Of a stretch of DNA of 64,000 bases, positions 44,711 to 53,838 are shown piece by piece. Where the stretch lies: contig DXVO01000019.1 in NCBI GenBank assembly GCA_019417325.1, positions 1-64,000 of the forward strand, read 5' to 3'. The notes under the pieces were generated by a model. The model ran no database searches, had not been told where the DNA came from, and was given only the letters and a program-made list of their open reading frames with translations. How positions within the stretch are numbered: the first letter of the stretch is position 1; every line of letters begins with the position of its first letter. This DNA comes from Parabacteroides sp. GTDB lineage: Bacteria > Bacteroidota > Bacteroidia > Bacteroidales > Tannerellaceae. The translations under genes and the position numbers were made by a program.

Positions 44711-46984
44711 ATGAAATTCATATGGATATCTTTGTTGATGACGTTTCTCTGTTCACAGTTTTGTTGGACTCAATATCATTTTTCTGGGGTGATCACAAAT
44801 AAGAAGAAGGAAAAAATGGATGCAGTACAGATTGCCCTAACAGAATGTGATACATTACGAGCAATGACTTTGACAGATGCAAAAGGAGCTTTTGATATAG
44901 GAGGTTTAGGAAGTGGTGAATATACTATGCACATTAACTATTTGGGATATACTCCGGTGGATGAGAAACTTTTTATTCGGGGACGGGATGTCAAGATGAA
45001 TTTTATTTTATTATCGGAAATGACGGGAATCTTGTCTGAAGTAGAAGTCACAGCAAACCGGAATGATAAAGTGGAACGGACTGCTACCGGACAGGTTTTC
45101 TACTTGTCGGAGCAAGCAAAAAACAGTGGAAATCCTTATCGGGCTTTGATGGAAGTCCCTAAATTAATAACGGATGAAGTATCCCAAACGATAAAAACAG
45201 AAGATGGCAGTAGCCCTCTTATTCTTATAAATGGAAATCGCGTCAATTCGGGAGTGAATCCGATTGATCCGAAGGAAATAGAATCTGTTGAAGTAATAGA
45301 TGTGGTAAGTGCCCGATATCTGAAATCCGGGGTGAAGAAAATCGTCAATATAAAGTTGAAGAAGAAAAGTGAACCCTATAAATATTTTGAAGTAATGAAC
45401 CGGCATGATATTCCGATACGTTTAGGAATGGGAGCTGTCTATTTTGAAGTAGGAAATCCTCAATGTGCCCTTTATGGCAGATTTGCCGGAGATTATACTT
45501 ATAATGATGATGCAGATATGGAAAGTCTTCAGCAAAATGAAGGTTATAGGAAGGAGATGACAGGAATAAGCAGGGATAATAGATATAGTGGTTTAGGCGA
45601 ATTGCAATTCCGTTGGATGTGTACCGATAAAGATTATTTAGTCGCTTATATTTATGGAAACACTATGCTGAAAAAGGGAAAAACATGGGGGGATGGTGTA
45701 TTGGAAAGTGTATCTAATCAGTCGTTTAGCTATGATACGCGAAATAAGGATAAGTCATATATTATAACGAGCAGCTTATTTTACAAGCATACATTCGCCC
45801 CTGAAAATACCTTGGAAACGACCTTTGACTATAATAAGAACAATAATAAAAATGATGGTGTACGTGAAGAAACTTATTCGGATAGATTATATCTAAATAA
45901 TTATGAATATGACAATGATCGGGCATCTTATAAACTTAATATAGACTATTCATATACCTGGAACAAGATAAACAGTTTAAATATCGGAAGTATAACACAT
46001 TTTATTGATGACCGGCTTCATCGCGTAAGTGACAATTATCCTCCGTTTCTCCATAAAGAATGGAATGAATATTTATATGCCGGTTTTAGCAGTAAGATAA
46101 AGAATTTTAGTTATATGGTTTCCGTTGGTGCAGAAGGGCTTTGGCTGAAGGCTGATGCGGTTTCAAACCACTATTTCAAACCTCGCGCGTCGGTGAGTGG
46201 GACTTATACGTTTAACGACCATCATTCTATGGAGATAGATTATCAGTTAAGAAATACGGCTCCTTCGGTAGAGGCCTTGAATCCATATAATACATCAACG
46301 GATTCGTTGGTTATAACAAAAGGAAATCCTTATTTGCTACCAGCCCAAAATCATCAGTTTGGAATCTCTTATTCTTTTAATTATAAGGGTTTTTATATAT
46401 CTCCATCGTTTAATTATCTGTATAATACAGATTTAATAGAACCTTATGGTTATACGGAGAAAGGTATATATGTTAGTTCCTACAAAAATAGTAATACCTA
46501 TAAGTACTTGTCTGTCGGTGGACATCTTAATTACCGGATGAAATGGGGGAATGTATATGGAGGAGCTTATCATAATGTAGACTATTTTTCAGGGCAGGAT
46601 CCTAAAAACAGTTTTAATACGTATCTGGGTTTTATGGCACGGTATAAGAAGTTTTCATTCTATGTAGAAGCTGATTATACAAACTATACGTATACATCTG
46701 TTAGTCGTACACGCCAATATGCACCTGTTTATTCCCATATACAAGCGACTTATAATTTTACCAAATTATTTTATATATCCGTAGCCTTCACCAATTGCAT
46801 GGGATATCTGCGTTCGGCAACAACAACGGATGATGCAGGTTATCATGGATATACATATAGGCGTATGAAAGATCAGTCATTCTGTCCATGGATACTTATC
46901 CGGTATACTTTCCGTAAGAATGGAGGTAGAAAAATAAAGGAAAATAAATTATTGCAGAGTACAGAACAAGGTATTTCATTGTAA
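44711..46984 (+). CDS. Outer-membrane barrel with CarboxypepD_reg and plug domains (TonB-receptor-like)
   Basis: 757 aa. Signal peptide (1-20), CarboxypepD-regulatory-like domain (about 22-105, FSGVITNKKKEKMDAVQIAL), a plug-like domain (about 110-220, with PLILINGNRVNSGV), then a long Tyr/Asn-rich beta barrel. It belongs to the same broad family as the protein at 50692. In this cassette it lies between the maturase and the ABC exporter, four bases before the latter, so a part in peptide release or re-uptake across the outer membrane is likely (inference). Confidence 0.88.
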   Translation: MKFIWISLLMTFLCSQFCWTQYHFSGVITNKKKEKMDAVQIALTECDTLRAMTLTDAKGAFDIGGLGSGEYTMHINYLGYTPVDEKLFIRGRDVKMNFILLSEMTGILSEVEVTANRNDKVERTATGQVFYLSEQAKNSGNPYRALMEVPKLITDEVSQTIKTEDGSSPLILINGNRVNSGVNPIDPKEIESVEVIDVVSARYLKSGVKKIVNIKLKKKSEPYKYFEVMNRHDIPIRLGMGAVYFEVGNPQCALYGRFAGDYTYNDDADMESLQQNEGYRKEMTGISRDNRYSGLGELQFRWMCTDKDYLVAYIYGNTMLKKGKTWGDGVLESVSNQSFSYDTRNKDKSYIITSSLFYKHTFAPENTLETTFDYNKNNNKNDGVREETYSDRLYLNNYEYDNDRASYKLNIDYSYTWNKINSLNIGSITHFIDDRLHRVSDNYPPFLHKEWNEYLYAGFSSKIKNFSYMVSVGAEGLWLKADAVSNHYFKPRASVSGTYTFNDHHSMEIDYQLRNTAPSVEALNPYNTSTDSLVITKGNPYLLPAQNHQFGISYSFNYKGFYISPSFNYLYNTDLIEPYGYTEKGIYVSSYKNSNTYKYLSVGGHLNYRMKWGNVYGGAYHNVDYFSGQDPKNSFNTYLGFMARYKKFSFYVEADYTNYTYTSVSRTRQYAPVYSHIQATYNFTKLFYISVAFTNCMGYLRSATTTDDAGYHGYTYRRMKDQSFCPWILIRYTFRKNGGRKIKENKLLQSTEQGISL

Positions 46985-46987
46985 TAA

Positions 46988-49192
46988 ATGAGAAAGTTTC
47001 CGCTCTATAAACAATATGATGCCATGCAATGTGGCGTAGCGTGCCTTCAAATGATAAGTAAATACTGGGGCAAAGAGTATTCTTTGGATGCTCTTTCCCA
47101 GTATTGCTTTGCTACAACAGAAGGCGTGTCGATGTTGGGTATAGCAGAGGCGGCAGGGAAATTAGGTTTGCATACGGTTGCCGGAAAGGTTGTATTGGGA
47201 CAATTGGCTGCAGCTCCGCTTCCATGTATATTGTTTTGGAACCAGAATCATTATGTTATTCTATACCGGGTGAAGCGGAAAATGAGAGGTAGGCAATTAT
47301 TTTATATAGCGGACCCCGGGAAAGGCTTATTAAAGTATACTGAAGAGGAATTTAGGGAACATTGGCTGTGTACACAGTCAAAAGGCGAGGAGAAGGGAAT
47401 AGGTATGTTTATACAACCTACTCCGGCTTTTTTTGAACGTCAGGAAGAGAAAGGAGGAAAAAGGCGTTCTTTTAAATTCTTATTTGGTTATATCAGGCAA
47501 TATAAACGGTATTTCGGACAAATTATACTCGGTGCTTTGGTTGGCTGCTTATTGCAACTGATATTCCCTTTTCTCACGCAGTCGATTGTTGATATTGGTA
47601 TTACCCATCAGAATCTGAACTTCATTTATTTGATTTTATTGGCGCAGCTAATGCTAACGTTGAGCCGTACTTCCGTTAATTTCATTCGTGGCTGGATACT
47701 GCTACACATAGGGATGCGTATCAATATATCATTGGTATCCGATTTCTTTATCAAGTTGTTGAAACTGCCCATGTCTTTTTTTGATACTAAATTGATAGGC
47801 GATTTAATGCAACGTATGAACGACCATTCCCGTGTGGAAAATTTCCTGACAAACCAAGCTCTGACTGTCGTTTTTTCTTTATTGAGTTTTGTCGTTTTCG
47901 GGGGCGTTTTGTTGAGTTATGATTATCTGATTTTTTTGATATTTCTGTCTGGCAGTATTTTATATGGCTGTTGGATTTCATTTTTCCTTAAAAAGAGAAA
48001 GCAGCTCGATTATTTGTATTTTGAAAAGCAAGCCGCTAATAACAATAAGACTTACCAGTTTATTACATCTATGCAGGAAATAAAATTACAGGACTGTGAA
48101 CAACGCCGGCGGTGGGAATGGGAAGATGTACAAGCCGATTTGTTTGATGTGAATATGAAAACATTGAAACTAAAACAAACACAGGAAGCGGGAAGTGTAT
48201 TTATTAACGAAATAAAAAATATAATAATCACCATTCTGGCGGCAACTGCTGTTATCGATGGGAAAATGACTTTAGGAATGATGTTGGCTGTTCAATATAT
48301 TATAGGCCAGCTTAGCACTCCAATAGAACAATTGATGAACTTTTTTTATTCTTTGCAGGATGTGAAAATCAGTCTGGAGCGTATCAATGAAATCCATGAG
48401 ATGAAGAATGAGGAAAGTACTCCGGATACTTTGCCTACGTTTCAAGGGGAAAATAAAAGTTTATCACTCACGAATGTGGATTTTAAATATGATCCTCACA
48501 ATCCCCGTAAAACATTGGACAATGTGGATGTCATCATTCCGGAAGGAAAAGTTACAGCAATTGTAGGTACCAGCGGTAGTGGGAAAACTACGCTGATTAA
48601 GTTGTTGCTTGGTTATTATCCTTTGTTATCCGGGGATATAAAGATTGGTAATACATCTTTGAGCAGATATAACCTGAAATGGTGGCGCCGCCAATGTGGA
48701 GTAGTTATGCAGGACGGAGTTATTTTTTCAGAATCCATAGCCAGGAACATAGCAGTGGACGATGGAGAAATAGATAAAGAACGGTTGATGATAGCTGTGC
48801 GCATTGCTAATATAGATACGTTTATCAATCGATTACCTCAAAAATATAATACACTGATAGGTAGGGATGGAGTAGGGCTTAGTCAAGGACAAAAGCAACG
48901 TATACTGATCGCCCGTGCTGTGTATAAAAATCCGCAGTATATTTTTTTGGATGAAGCGACTAATGCATTGGATGCAAACAATGAACGGGTTATTGTTGAG
49001 AACCTGAAAGAATTTTATCAGGGAAAAACCGTTATCGTGGTGGCTCATCGCCTTAGCACTGTAAAAAATGCAGACCAACTGGTTGTGATAGAGGCAGGAA
49101 AGATTGTGGAAACCGGAAGCCATGAAGAACTTATCAGGAGAGAAGGAGCCTATTATAATTTAGTGAAGAACCAACTTGAATTAGGTAGTTGA
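46988..49192 (+). CDS. Peptidase-containing ABC exporter (C39 bacteriocin-type)
   Basis: 734 aa. N-terminal C39 peptidase with Gln9, Cys15 (QCGVACL), His88 (NQNHYVI) and Asp109 (IADPGKG), which cuts double-glycine leaders. Next come about six membrane helices (170-440), then the ATPase with Walker A GTSGSGKTT near 527, signature LSQGQ near 632 and Walker B IFLDEA near 653. All catalytic residues are present. It is predicted to trim and export peptides A and B. The stop overlaps the next start (TGATG), so the adaptor gene is coupled. Confidence 0.95.
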   Translation: MRKFPLYKQYDAMQCGVACLQMISKYWGKEYSLDALSQYCFATTEGVSMLGIAEAAGKLGLHTVAGKVVLGQLAAAPLPCILFWNQNHYVILYRVKRKMRGRQLFYIADPGKGLLKYTEEEFREHWLCTQSKGEEKGIGMFIQPTPAFFERQEEKGGKRRSFKFLFGYIRQYKRYFGQIILGALVGCLLQLIFPFLTQSIVDIGITHQNLNFIYLILLAQLMLTLSRTSVNFIRGWILLHIGMRINISLVSDFFIKLLKLPMSFFDTKLIGDLMQRMNDHSRVENFLTNQALTVVFSLLSFVVFGGVLLSYDYLIFLIFLSGSILYGCWISFFLKKRKQLDYLYFEKQAANNNKTYQFITSMQEIKLQDCEQRRRWEWEDVQADLFDVNMKTLKLKQTQEAGSVFINEIKNIIITILAATAVIDGKMTLGMMLAVQYIIGQLSTPIEQLMNFFYSLQDVKISLERINEIHEMKNEESTPDTLPTFQGENKSLSLTNVDFKYDPHNPRKTLDNVDVIIPEGKVTAIVGTSGSGKTTLIKLLLGYYPLLSGDIKIGNTSLSRYNLKWWRRQCGVVMQDGVIFSESIARNIAVDDGEIDKERLMIAVRIANIDTFINRLPQKYNTLIGRDGVGLSQGQKQRILIARAVYKNPQYIFLDEATNALDANNERVIVENLKEFYQGKTVIVVAHRLSTVKNADQLVVIEAGKIVETGSHEELIRREGAYYNLVKNQLELGS

Positions 49193-49695
49193 TGGAACAA
49201 GATTATGAACAAATAGAACTCAGGAGTGTGAAGGTCCGTAATATAATCGGGCGTATTCCACCTTTATTAATCAGGAGTGGGGTTACTTTTATTACGATAT
49301 TGTTGATTGGATTATTCGCTGCGGCTTATTTTATTCCTTATCCGGAAAATATAAAAGTACCTGTGGAAGCCGCAACTTCAAGGAATGGTACATTAGAGGT
49401 AAAAGCCTATATTCCTTATTTATATATCATGAAAGTAGGTGCAGGTATGCATTTGCAGGTTGAAATGGAGGGATATAATGCCCGGACTTTAGGGTATATA
49501 AAAGGAATAATAAAGAGTATGGATGATAAAGTTGTAACCTTCCATAGCCAGAAGTGTTTTGTGGTGATACTGCAACTGGACAAGTTCACAGCTATCCCGG
49601 TAAAAGATGGAATGGCAGGAAATGCTTTTATCTTACTTTCCAATGAGACTATATTTGAGCATTTCCTGAATTCCTTTGAAACAAGCAGGGAATAA
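49192..49695 (+). CDS. Very short HlyD-like membrane-fusion adaptor
   Basis: 167 aa. One membrane helix at about 30-48 (GVTFITILLIGLFAAAYFI) followed by YPENIKVPVEA, then directly the beta-barrel part of HlyD-type proteins (EVKAYIPYLYIMKVGAGMHL, GIIKSMDD and a final GMAGNAFILLSNETIFE). Normal adaptors (about 300-450 aa) have a lipoyl domain and a coiled-coil hairpin between these parts to reach TolC. Both are absent, and no frameshifted remains are seen. Coupled to the exporter gene. Confidence 0.82.
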   Translation: MEQDYEQIELRSVKVRNIIGRIPPLLIRSGVTFITILLIGLFAAAYFIPYPENIKVPVEAATSRNGTLEVKAYIPYLYIMKVGAGMHLQVEMEGYNARTLGYIKGIIKSMDDKVVTFHSQKCFVVILQLDKFTAIPVKDGMAGNAFILLSNETIFEHFLNSFETSRE

Positions 49696-49709
49696 CCGGT
49701 TGTTTTTTC

Positions 49710-49994
49710 TCATTTCCCAATATAACTTTTTAATGCCTGTACATATTCCTCGAAAGCCTTTCTCCCGGCAGATGTAATCCTGCAGACTGTGCGGGGTTTT
49801 TTCCCTACAAAACTCTTTTCTACTTCTATGTAGCCAGCCTCGTTCAGTTTGTCTATCTGTACGCTCAGGTTGCCGGCGGTAGCCTGAGTTTTTTCTTTCA
49901 GGTAGACAAATTCCGCTTCTTCCACCGATAGAAGAATGGACATGACGGCAAGCCGGAGTTGGGAGTGGAGTAATGGGTCTAATTCTTTAAACAT
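49710..49994 (-). CDS. Winged-helix transcriptional regulator (HTH_27/MarR-like)
   Basis: 94 aa, essentially one winged helix: LDPLLHSQLRLAVMSILLSV, then recognition region TQATAGNLSVQIDKLNEAGY and wing VGKKPRTVCRITSAGRKAFE. It overlaps the upstream membrane-protein gene by 16 bases and is last in the four-gene minus-strand operon. Small regulators of this kind often repress their own operon; the twin palindromes at 53537 and 53618 are candidate binding sites. Confidence 0.85.
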   Translation of the reverse strand: MFKELDPLLHSQLRLAVMSILLSVEEAEFVYLKEKTQATAGNLSVQIDKLNEAGYIEVEKSFVGKKPRTVCRITSAGRKAFEEYVQALKSYIGK

Positions 49995-50608
49995 TGTTTC
50001 TTGGCTTTATGATTTACGATATGTCCGGGAATAATCATCATAAACACGAACGATAAACCGAAGTAAAGATACCACAAAATTGTAATTTTACCATCCAGTG
50101 TGAATATTGTTAGCATATAAATCGCTACTACAAAGGCAACTAAAGGTGTATAAGTCATCCAGCGTTCTTGAACGATAATGCCCGTAATCGAAACGCCGAG
50201 TCCGGCATAAATCAGAGACAAAGGCAACATAAGGATGAAATCCACATGATTGGCAAAAATTATTTCGACGGCACCTGTTGTCAGGAATGTGATAATAAAC
50301 ATACAACCCATCACCTGCCATACCTGGGAAATTACTTTATCCGTATAGGTAATGACTTTCGGAGGCTTTTGTTTCTGTTTATAAGCAATTATCGGCCACA
50401 TGGCAAACATTAGCATCCATCCCCAGGACCAGATATGGTTTTGAGTAAAGTGAACCAGAGCAAATAATAGGATAGATAATGCAGCGGTGAAGTATCCCCA
50501 AAACAAGAGATAGTTGCCTTTGCCTATTTCCATATTTTCTTTACTGGAGTTTATCATTCTGGCGATAAGTTCCAGGCTTTCTTTTTCGTTTAATTTCTTT
50601 TCTTCCAT
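49979..50608 (-). CDS. Multi-pass inner-membrane protein
   Basis: 209 aa from the chosen ATG. Soluble N-terminus (EKKLNEKESLELIARMINSS), then about six membrane helices. Homologues next to HTH_27-type regulators are familiar in Bacteroidetes but have no assigned function. An upstream ATG at 50665 is possible but adds a Lys-rich stretch. It may act as a sensor or partner of the adjacent regulator (inference). Confidence 0.78.
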   Translation of the reverse strand: MEEKKLNEKESLELIARMINSSKENMEIGKGNYLLFWGYFTAALSILLFALVHFTQNHIWSWGWMLMFAMWPIIAYKQKQKPPKVITYTDKVISQVWQVMGCMFIITFLTTGAVEIIFANHVDFILMLPLSLIYAGLGVSITGIIVQERWMTYTPLVAFVVAIYMLTIFTLDGKITILWYLYFGLSFVFMMIIPGHIVNHKAKKQCLKN

Positions 50609-50691
50609 GGCTTTATTTGTTTTTGTTTTTATACGTTGAATATGTTTGTTCAAAGATAACGTCATTGCCTTTAATCATCAATTGTTCCGGA

Positions 50692-53079
50692 TTATTTTTC
50701 ATCCAGCCGGTTTCTTTCTGAACCGGAACTTCGTTCGATGGTCGTCTTTTTTATTTTTTTGCCACTGTTGAAGTTCCAGGTTAAAGAAATTTTGAATGTC
50801 CGCCCGATGCTCCCACTCTCATAATGGCTTTGTGTCGTATAGGTATCGATATGACTTGCAAAATCATTGTAACGATTAAAGATATTATTGACCGAGGCTG
50901 TAACCAGGAAACGGTTTCCGGCAAGTTTTTTCCTGACGAACAGGCTGAGGATATGTCGTGGAGCGATTTCACTGTTTCCTGAGTAAAGGCGGGTTGCTCC
51001 ATTGTATTGAGCTTCCAGGGTGAACTCTTCCGGTAACTTGAAAGAAGCATTCACATTGGCAAATGCCAGGTAATGATGTGCAAAAGCAGCTTTGCCTGTC
51101 ATCCGTATATCCTGTTTGACTCCTACGACATTGGCAGTCAGGTTGCACCATGAAGTTGGTTGCATAGGAATATTGATTGCAACGAACCAATGGTTTTCGA
51201 TGTCATGGTTTTCGTAAGTGATATAAGAGACATCCGGGTTGATAGCATCCTGCTTGCAAAATTCACGAATCAGATTGTGATGCAAGTTCCCTCCTATACT
51301 TAGTACATACCGGTAATTATAAATAACGGTTGTGCTGAAACGGTTGATATAAGTCGGTTTCAGATACGGATTTCCAATGTTGTAGCTGTAGTCCGATGTT
51401 TGCAGGCGGTTCGGATTAAGCATATAGAAAGGCGGGCGTTCGATATTACGGGCATATTGTACAGTGAGCATCCATGTTTTCAGGTTATTGAAAGCATACC
51501 TGATACTTACATTTGGGAATAGGTCGAAATAATTCCGTTTGAGATGGTCGCTCCGGTTAGAGGTCCGGGTATATTCTCCTCTTAAACCTGCGATAAAAGC
51601 CCATCTATTGATTTCCGTCGAGAAGGAGGAATATATTCCCATAATGTTTTCTTTGTATTTCAGTGCGTATCCATAAGCCGGAATTATATTCCATTGCCCG
51701 TTACCCGACAAGCCTTCATAATTAGAATTATCATCCATAAATGTATAGGTATATCTCACCCCGGCATTTAAGGACGTGCCTTTTTTGAAAAACTTTATAA
51801 CCGATATATCCGACGTTATCATATCATAGGTCGCGTCTGCCTGGCTTCGGTAAGTGCTGTCTTTGTTCCAATTCTTTACTTTTTGCAGGATATGATAGTC
51901 ATTTTTTCCTGTTGCCTTTTTATTGGCATAATCGACTATTACTTTGAAAATGGAACCCCGGTTATCAAATTTATGAAGATAATTGGCTGTAGCAGCAAAT
52001 GTATTGTATTTGTTTTTTTGATAATAATCGCCGTTACTGTTTATCTGAAGCTCTTTTTTGGACAGTTTCGTCCGGCTATCGGAGCCGCCTTTGGACGTTT
52101 GCCCGATATATTCGATTTCCGCTCCGAAACTGTTGAGTGTATCCATCTCAAAAACAGTTCCGATACGTTCGGTGCCATACTTAGAATGGATATTAAAATC
52201 GGAAAGGCTCGAGAAATGATTTTCAGTATCCGGATATTCCCGGATAGAAGTCATTATGCTCTTGTCTTTCGGGCTGAATGTCGCTGAGGCTGTAGCATTA
52301 ATCGTCCATTTGCCGATACGTGCATTGAGCGTTCCGGAAGGGAGATAGTTGTTTAGAGAGGGAGACAGGGCCGTGCCCATCATCAGGTTTCCCTGAACCC
52401 CGTCATTGGGACGTTGCCGGAGTGAGATTTTGATGATACCTCCCCGTGAACTTGCCTCGTATTCGACCCCTGCTATCGGAATAACTTCTATTTGTTTTAT
52501 ATTTTCTGATTTCAGTGAACGTAAATAGGAGAGAAGCTCTTCACCAGTCCATTTGATTTCGCGATTATCGACAAAAACTTTGGTGCCTTGTGCCCCATTG
52601 ATGGAAATATTGTTTTCCGTAAGCCATACTCCCGGTGCTTGCGATAATAGTTCGGTTCCGTCTTTTCCGGTAGAAAGAGGAACGGATATAACGAACCGGT
52701 CCGCTTTGCGTTCGATATTTTTAGCTTGTACCACGACTTCTTTCAATGAATAGGTGGAAGATTTTAATGAAAGGGTATCGCAAACTGATGAGGATAGCGA
52801 TATACTTTTTTGTTCCGGTTCGTATCCGAGGCACTGGGCAATGAATGTATAGGCTCCGCTGGGCGTTTCCAGAGTAAAATCACCCTGGTTGTCAGTTATC
52901 GTTCCAGCTTTTTGTTTGCCGTCCTGTAGCAATATGACCGTTGCATATTCTACTCCATTCCCCCGGGTATCGGTAAGGTGCCCGGAGTAAACCACTGTAC
53001 CCTGTTTTTGGGCAATGCCCGGAAAGCAGGTCATGAGGATAAGTGTGAGTAGTATGAATCCTTTCATGGTTTTATTCAT
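50692..53079 (-). CDS. Outer-membrane barrel with CarboxypepD_reg domain (TonB-receptor-like)
   Basis: 795 aa. Signal peptide (1-24, ending GIAQ), CarboxypepD-regulatory-like domain (about 28-115, GVEYATVILLQDGKQKAGTI), plug-like domain (about 120-225, with ISINGAQGTKVFVDNREIKW), then the beta barrel. Paralogous to the protein at 44711. It overlaps the upstream DUF2141 gene by 8 bases if the first ATG is used; an ATG four codons in (53067) is also good. Probably takes up or senses a small molecule. Confidence 0.88.
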   Translation of the reverse strand: MNKTMKGFILLTLILMTCFPGIAQKQGTVVYSGHLTDTRGNGVEYATVILLQDGKQKAGTITDNQGDFTLETPSGAYTFIAQCLGYEPEQKSISLSSSVCDTLSLKSSTYSLKEVVVQAKNIERKADRFVISVPLSTGKDGTELLSQAPGVWLTENNISINGAQGTKVFVDNREIKWTGEELLSYLRSLKSENIKQIEVIPIAGVEYEASSRGGIIKISLRQRPNDGVQGNLMMGTALSPSLNNYLPSGTLNARIGKWTINATASATFSPKDKSIMTSIREYPDTENHFSSLSDFNIHSKYGTERIGTVFEMDTLNSFGAEIEYIGQTSKGGSDSRTKLSKKELQINSNGDYYQKNKYNTFAATANYLHKFDNRGSIFKVIVDYANKKATGKNDYHILQKVKNWNKDSTYRSQADATYDMITSDISVIKFFKKGTSLNAGVRYTYTFMDDNSNYEGLSGNGQWNIIPAYGYALKYKENIMGIYSSFSTEINRWAFIAGLRGEYTRTSNRSDHLKRNYFDLFPNVSIRYAFNNLKTWMLTVQYARNIERPPFYMLNPNRLQTSDYSYNIGNPYLKPTYINRFSTTVIYNYRYVLSIGGNLHHNLIREFCKQDAINPDVSYITYENHDIENHWFVAINIPMQPTSWCNLTANVVGVKQDIRMTGKAAFAHHYLAFANVNASFKLPEEFTLEAQYNGATRLYSGNSEIAPRHILSLFVRKKLAGNRFLVTASVNNIFNRYNDFASHIDTYTTQSHYESGSIGRTFKISLTWNFNSGKKIKKTTIERSSGSERNRLDEK

Positions 53080-53446
53080 TGGAAGGATAATATAATTTCA
53101 ATTTGATTGTATCTTCCTCTTTCCGGGTTTTACAATTCTTCATGACATATCCTTCTGCGGGTCTTTTGTCTTCGGTGAAATCCATTTGGAAATTACCGTT
53201 CTCATCATGGACAACAGAGAGGTCGAATTGTTCCCATTCGATATTTTCCAGTTTAACAGTTACTTCGCCATTATTTGGTTTTGCCATCCCGTAAACCGGT
53301 TTGCTCTCTTTTCCGGATTGGGCCATGACCAGGATATTCCCTTTTTCTCCCCGGATATTACTAATCTTTACAATAATAGTGCGTGCTTCGATTTGGCTGC
53401 AAATGGAAATCATAGCCAGCAGGCTTAGTAATATGATCCGTTTCAT
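53072..53446 (-). CDS. DUF2141 family exported protein
   Basis: 124 aa from the chosen ATG. Signal peptide (1-21, ending IEA), then a beta-sandwich-like domain: VKISNIRGEKGNILVMAQSG and VVHDENGNFQMDF match DUF2141. The upstream ATG at 53503 would put 19 polar residues before the signal peptide and is less likely. First gene of an operon with the outer-membrane barrel, the membrane protein and the regulator. Confidence 0.85.
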   Translation of the reverse strand: MKRIILLSLLAMISICSQIEARTIIVKISNIRGEKGNILVMAQSGKESKPVYGMAKPNNGEVTVKLENIEWEQFDLSVVHDENGNFQMDFTEDKRPAEGYVMKNCKTRKEEDTIKLKLYYPSNE

Positions 53447-53536
53447 TTTCGGCTGAGCCGGAAATGAATTGTTTTTTTGATTTGAATGAGCTGTTGCTTC
53501 CATTGTTTTTTCTGTTTTTAGAATTTATAGCAAACA

Positions 53537-53553
53537 AGTTTATAATATAAACT
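53537..53553. promoter_or_regulatory. Palindromic operator candidate 1 (leader of DUF2141 operon)
   Basis: AGTTTATAATATAAACT is a perfect 17-base palindrome about 55 bases downstream of the predicted transcription start on the minus strand. It differs from operator 2 by one base when read in matching orientation. Confidence 0.7.
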
Positions 53554-53605
53554 ATATGCGGATAAAAAAAGTACGAGAAGCTGCGCATATCTTACTCGTA
53601 CGCCG

Positions 53606-53613
53606 CAAATATA
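53606..53613 (-). promoter_or_regulatory. -7 promoter box of the DUF2141 operon
   Basis: On the minus strand TATATTTG fits TAnnTTTG. A -33-like TTG lies at 53634-53636, about 20 bases upstream, the normal distance. Confidence 0.65.
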
Positions 53614-53617
53614 AATA

Positions 53618-53634
53618 AGTTTATATTATAAACC
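53618..53634. promoter_or_regulatory. Palindromic operator candidate 2 (promoter spacer)
   Basis: AGTTTATATTATAAACC is nearly palindromic and fills the spacer between the -33 and -7 elements, the classical position for a repressor. The same word occurs at 53537. Confidence 0.7.
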
Positions 53635-53762
53635 AAGTGAAAGTTCAATTTTTTGTGATAGGAAGAAGACCTCTGCGAAGATATTCGGAGTGCGGGGGGG
53701 TAGATGCGCTTTTCAGGTAATTTATATGATATGGAGGGGGAAACTTATATTTACGGGATTTT

Positions 53763-53824
53763 GAACTCATAACTATCATTTTTGAAATTCATAACTATGA
53801 TTTCGGAAAATGATAGTTATGAGT
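53763..53824. repeat. Long hairpin beside the end of mnmA (ATAACTATG family)
   Basis: AACTCATAACTATCATTTT (53763-53781) pairs perfectly with AAAATGATAGTTATGAGTT (53806-53824). Inside is a second copy of the core TTCATAACTATGA. It may end mnmA transcripts on the minus strand. Similar words occur after ispH at 12958. Confidence 0.8.
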
Positions 53825-53838
53825 TCTTTTTTACCTGT

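Larger units (their letters stand above)
53504..53838. other. 335-base regulatory region upstream of the DUF2141 operon
   Basis: No gene. It holds two near-identical palindromes, a minus-strand promoter and a long hairpin next to the end of mnmA. See the separate entries. Confidence 0.8.
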
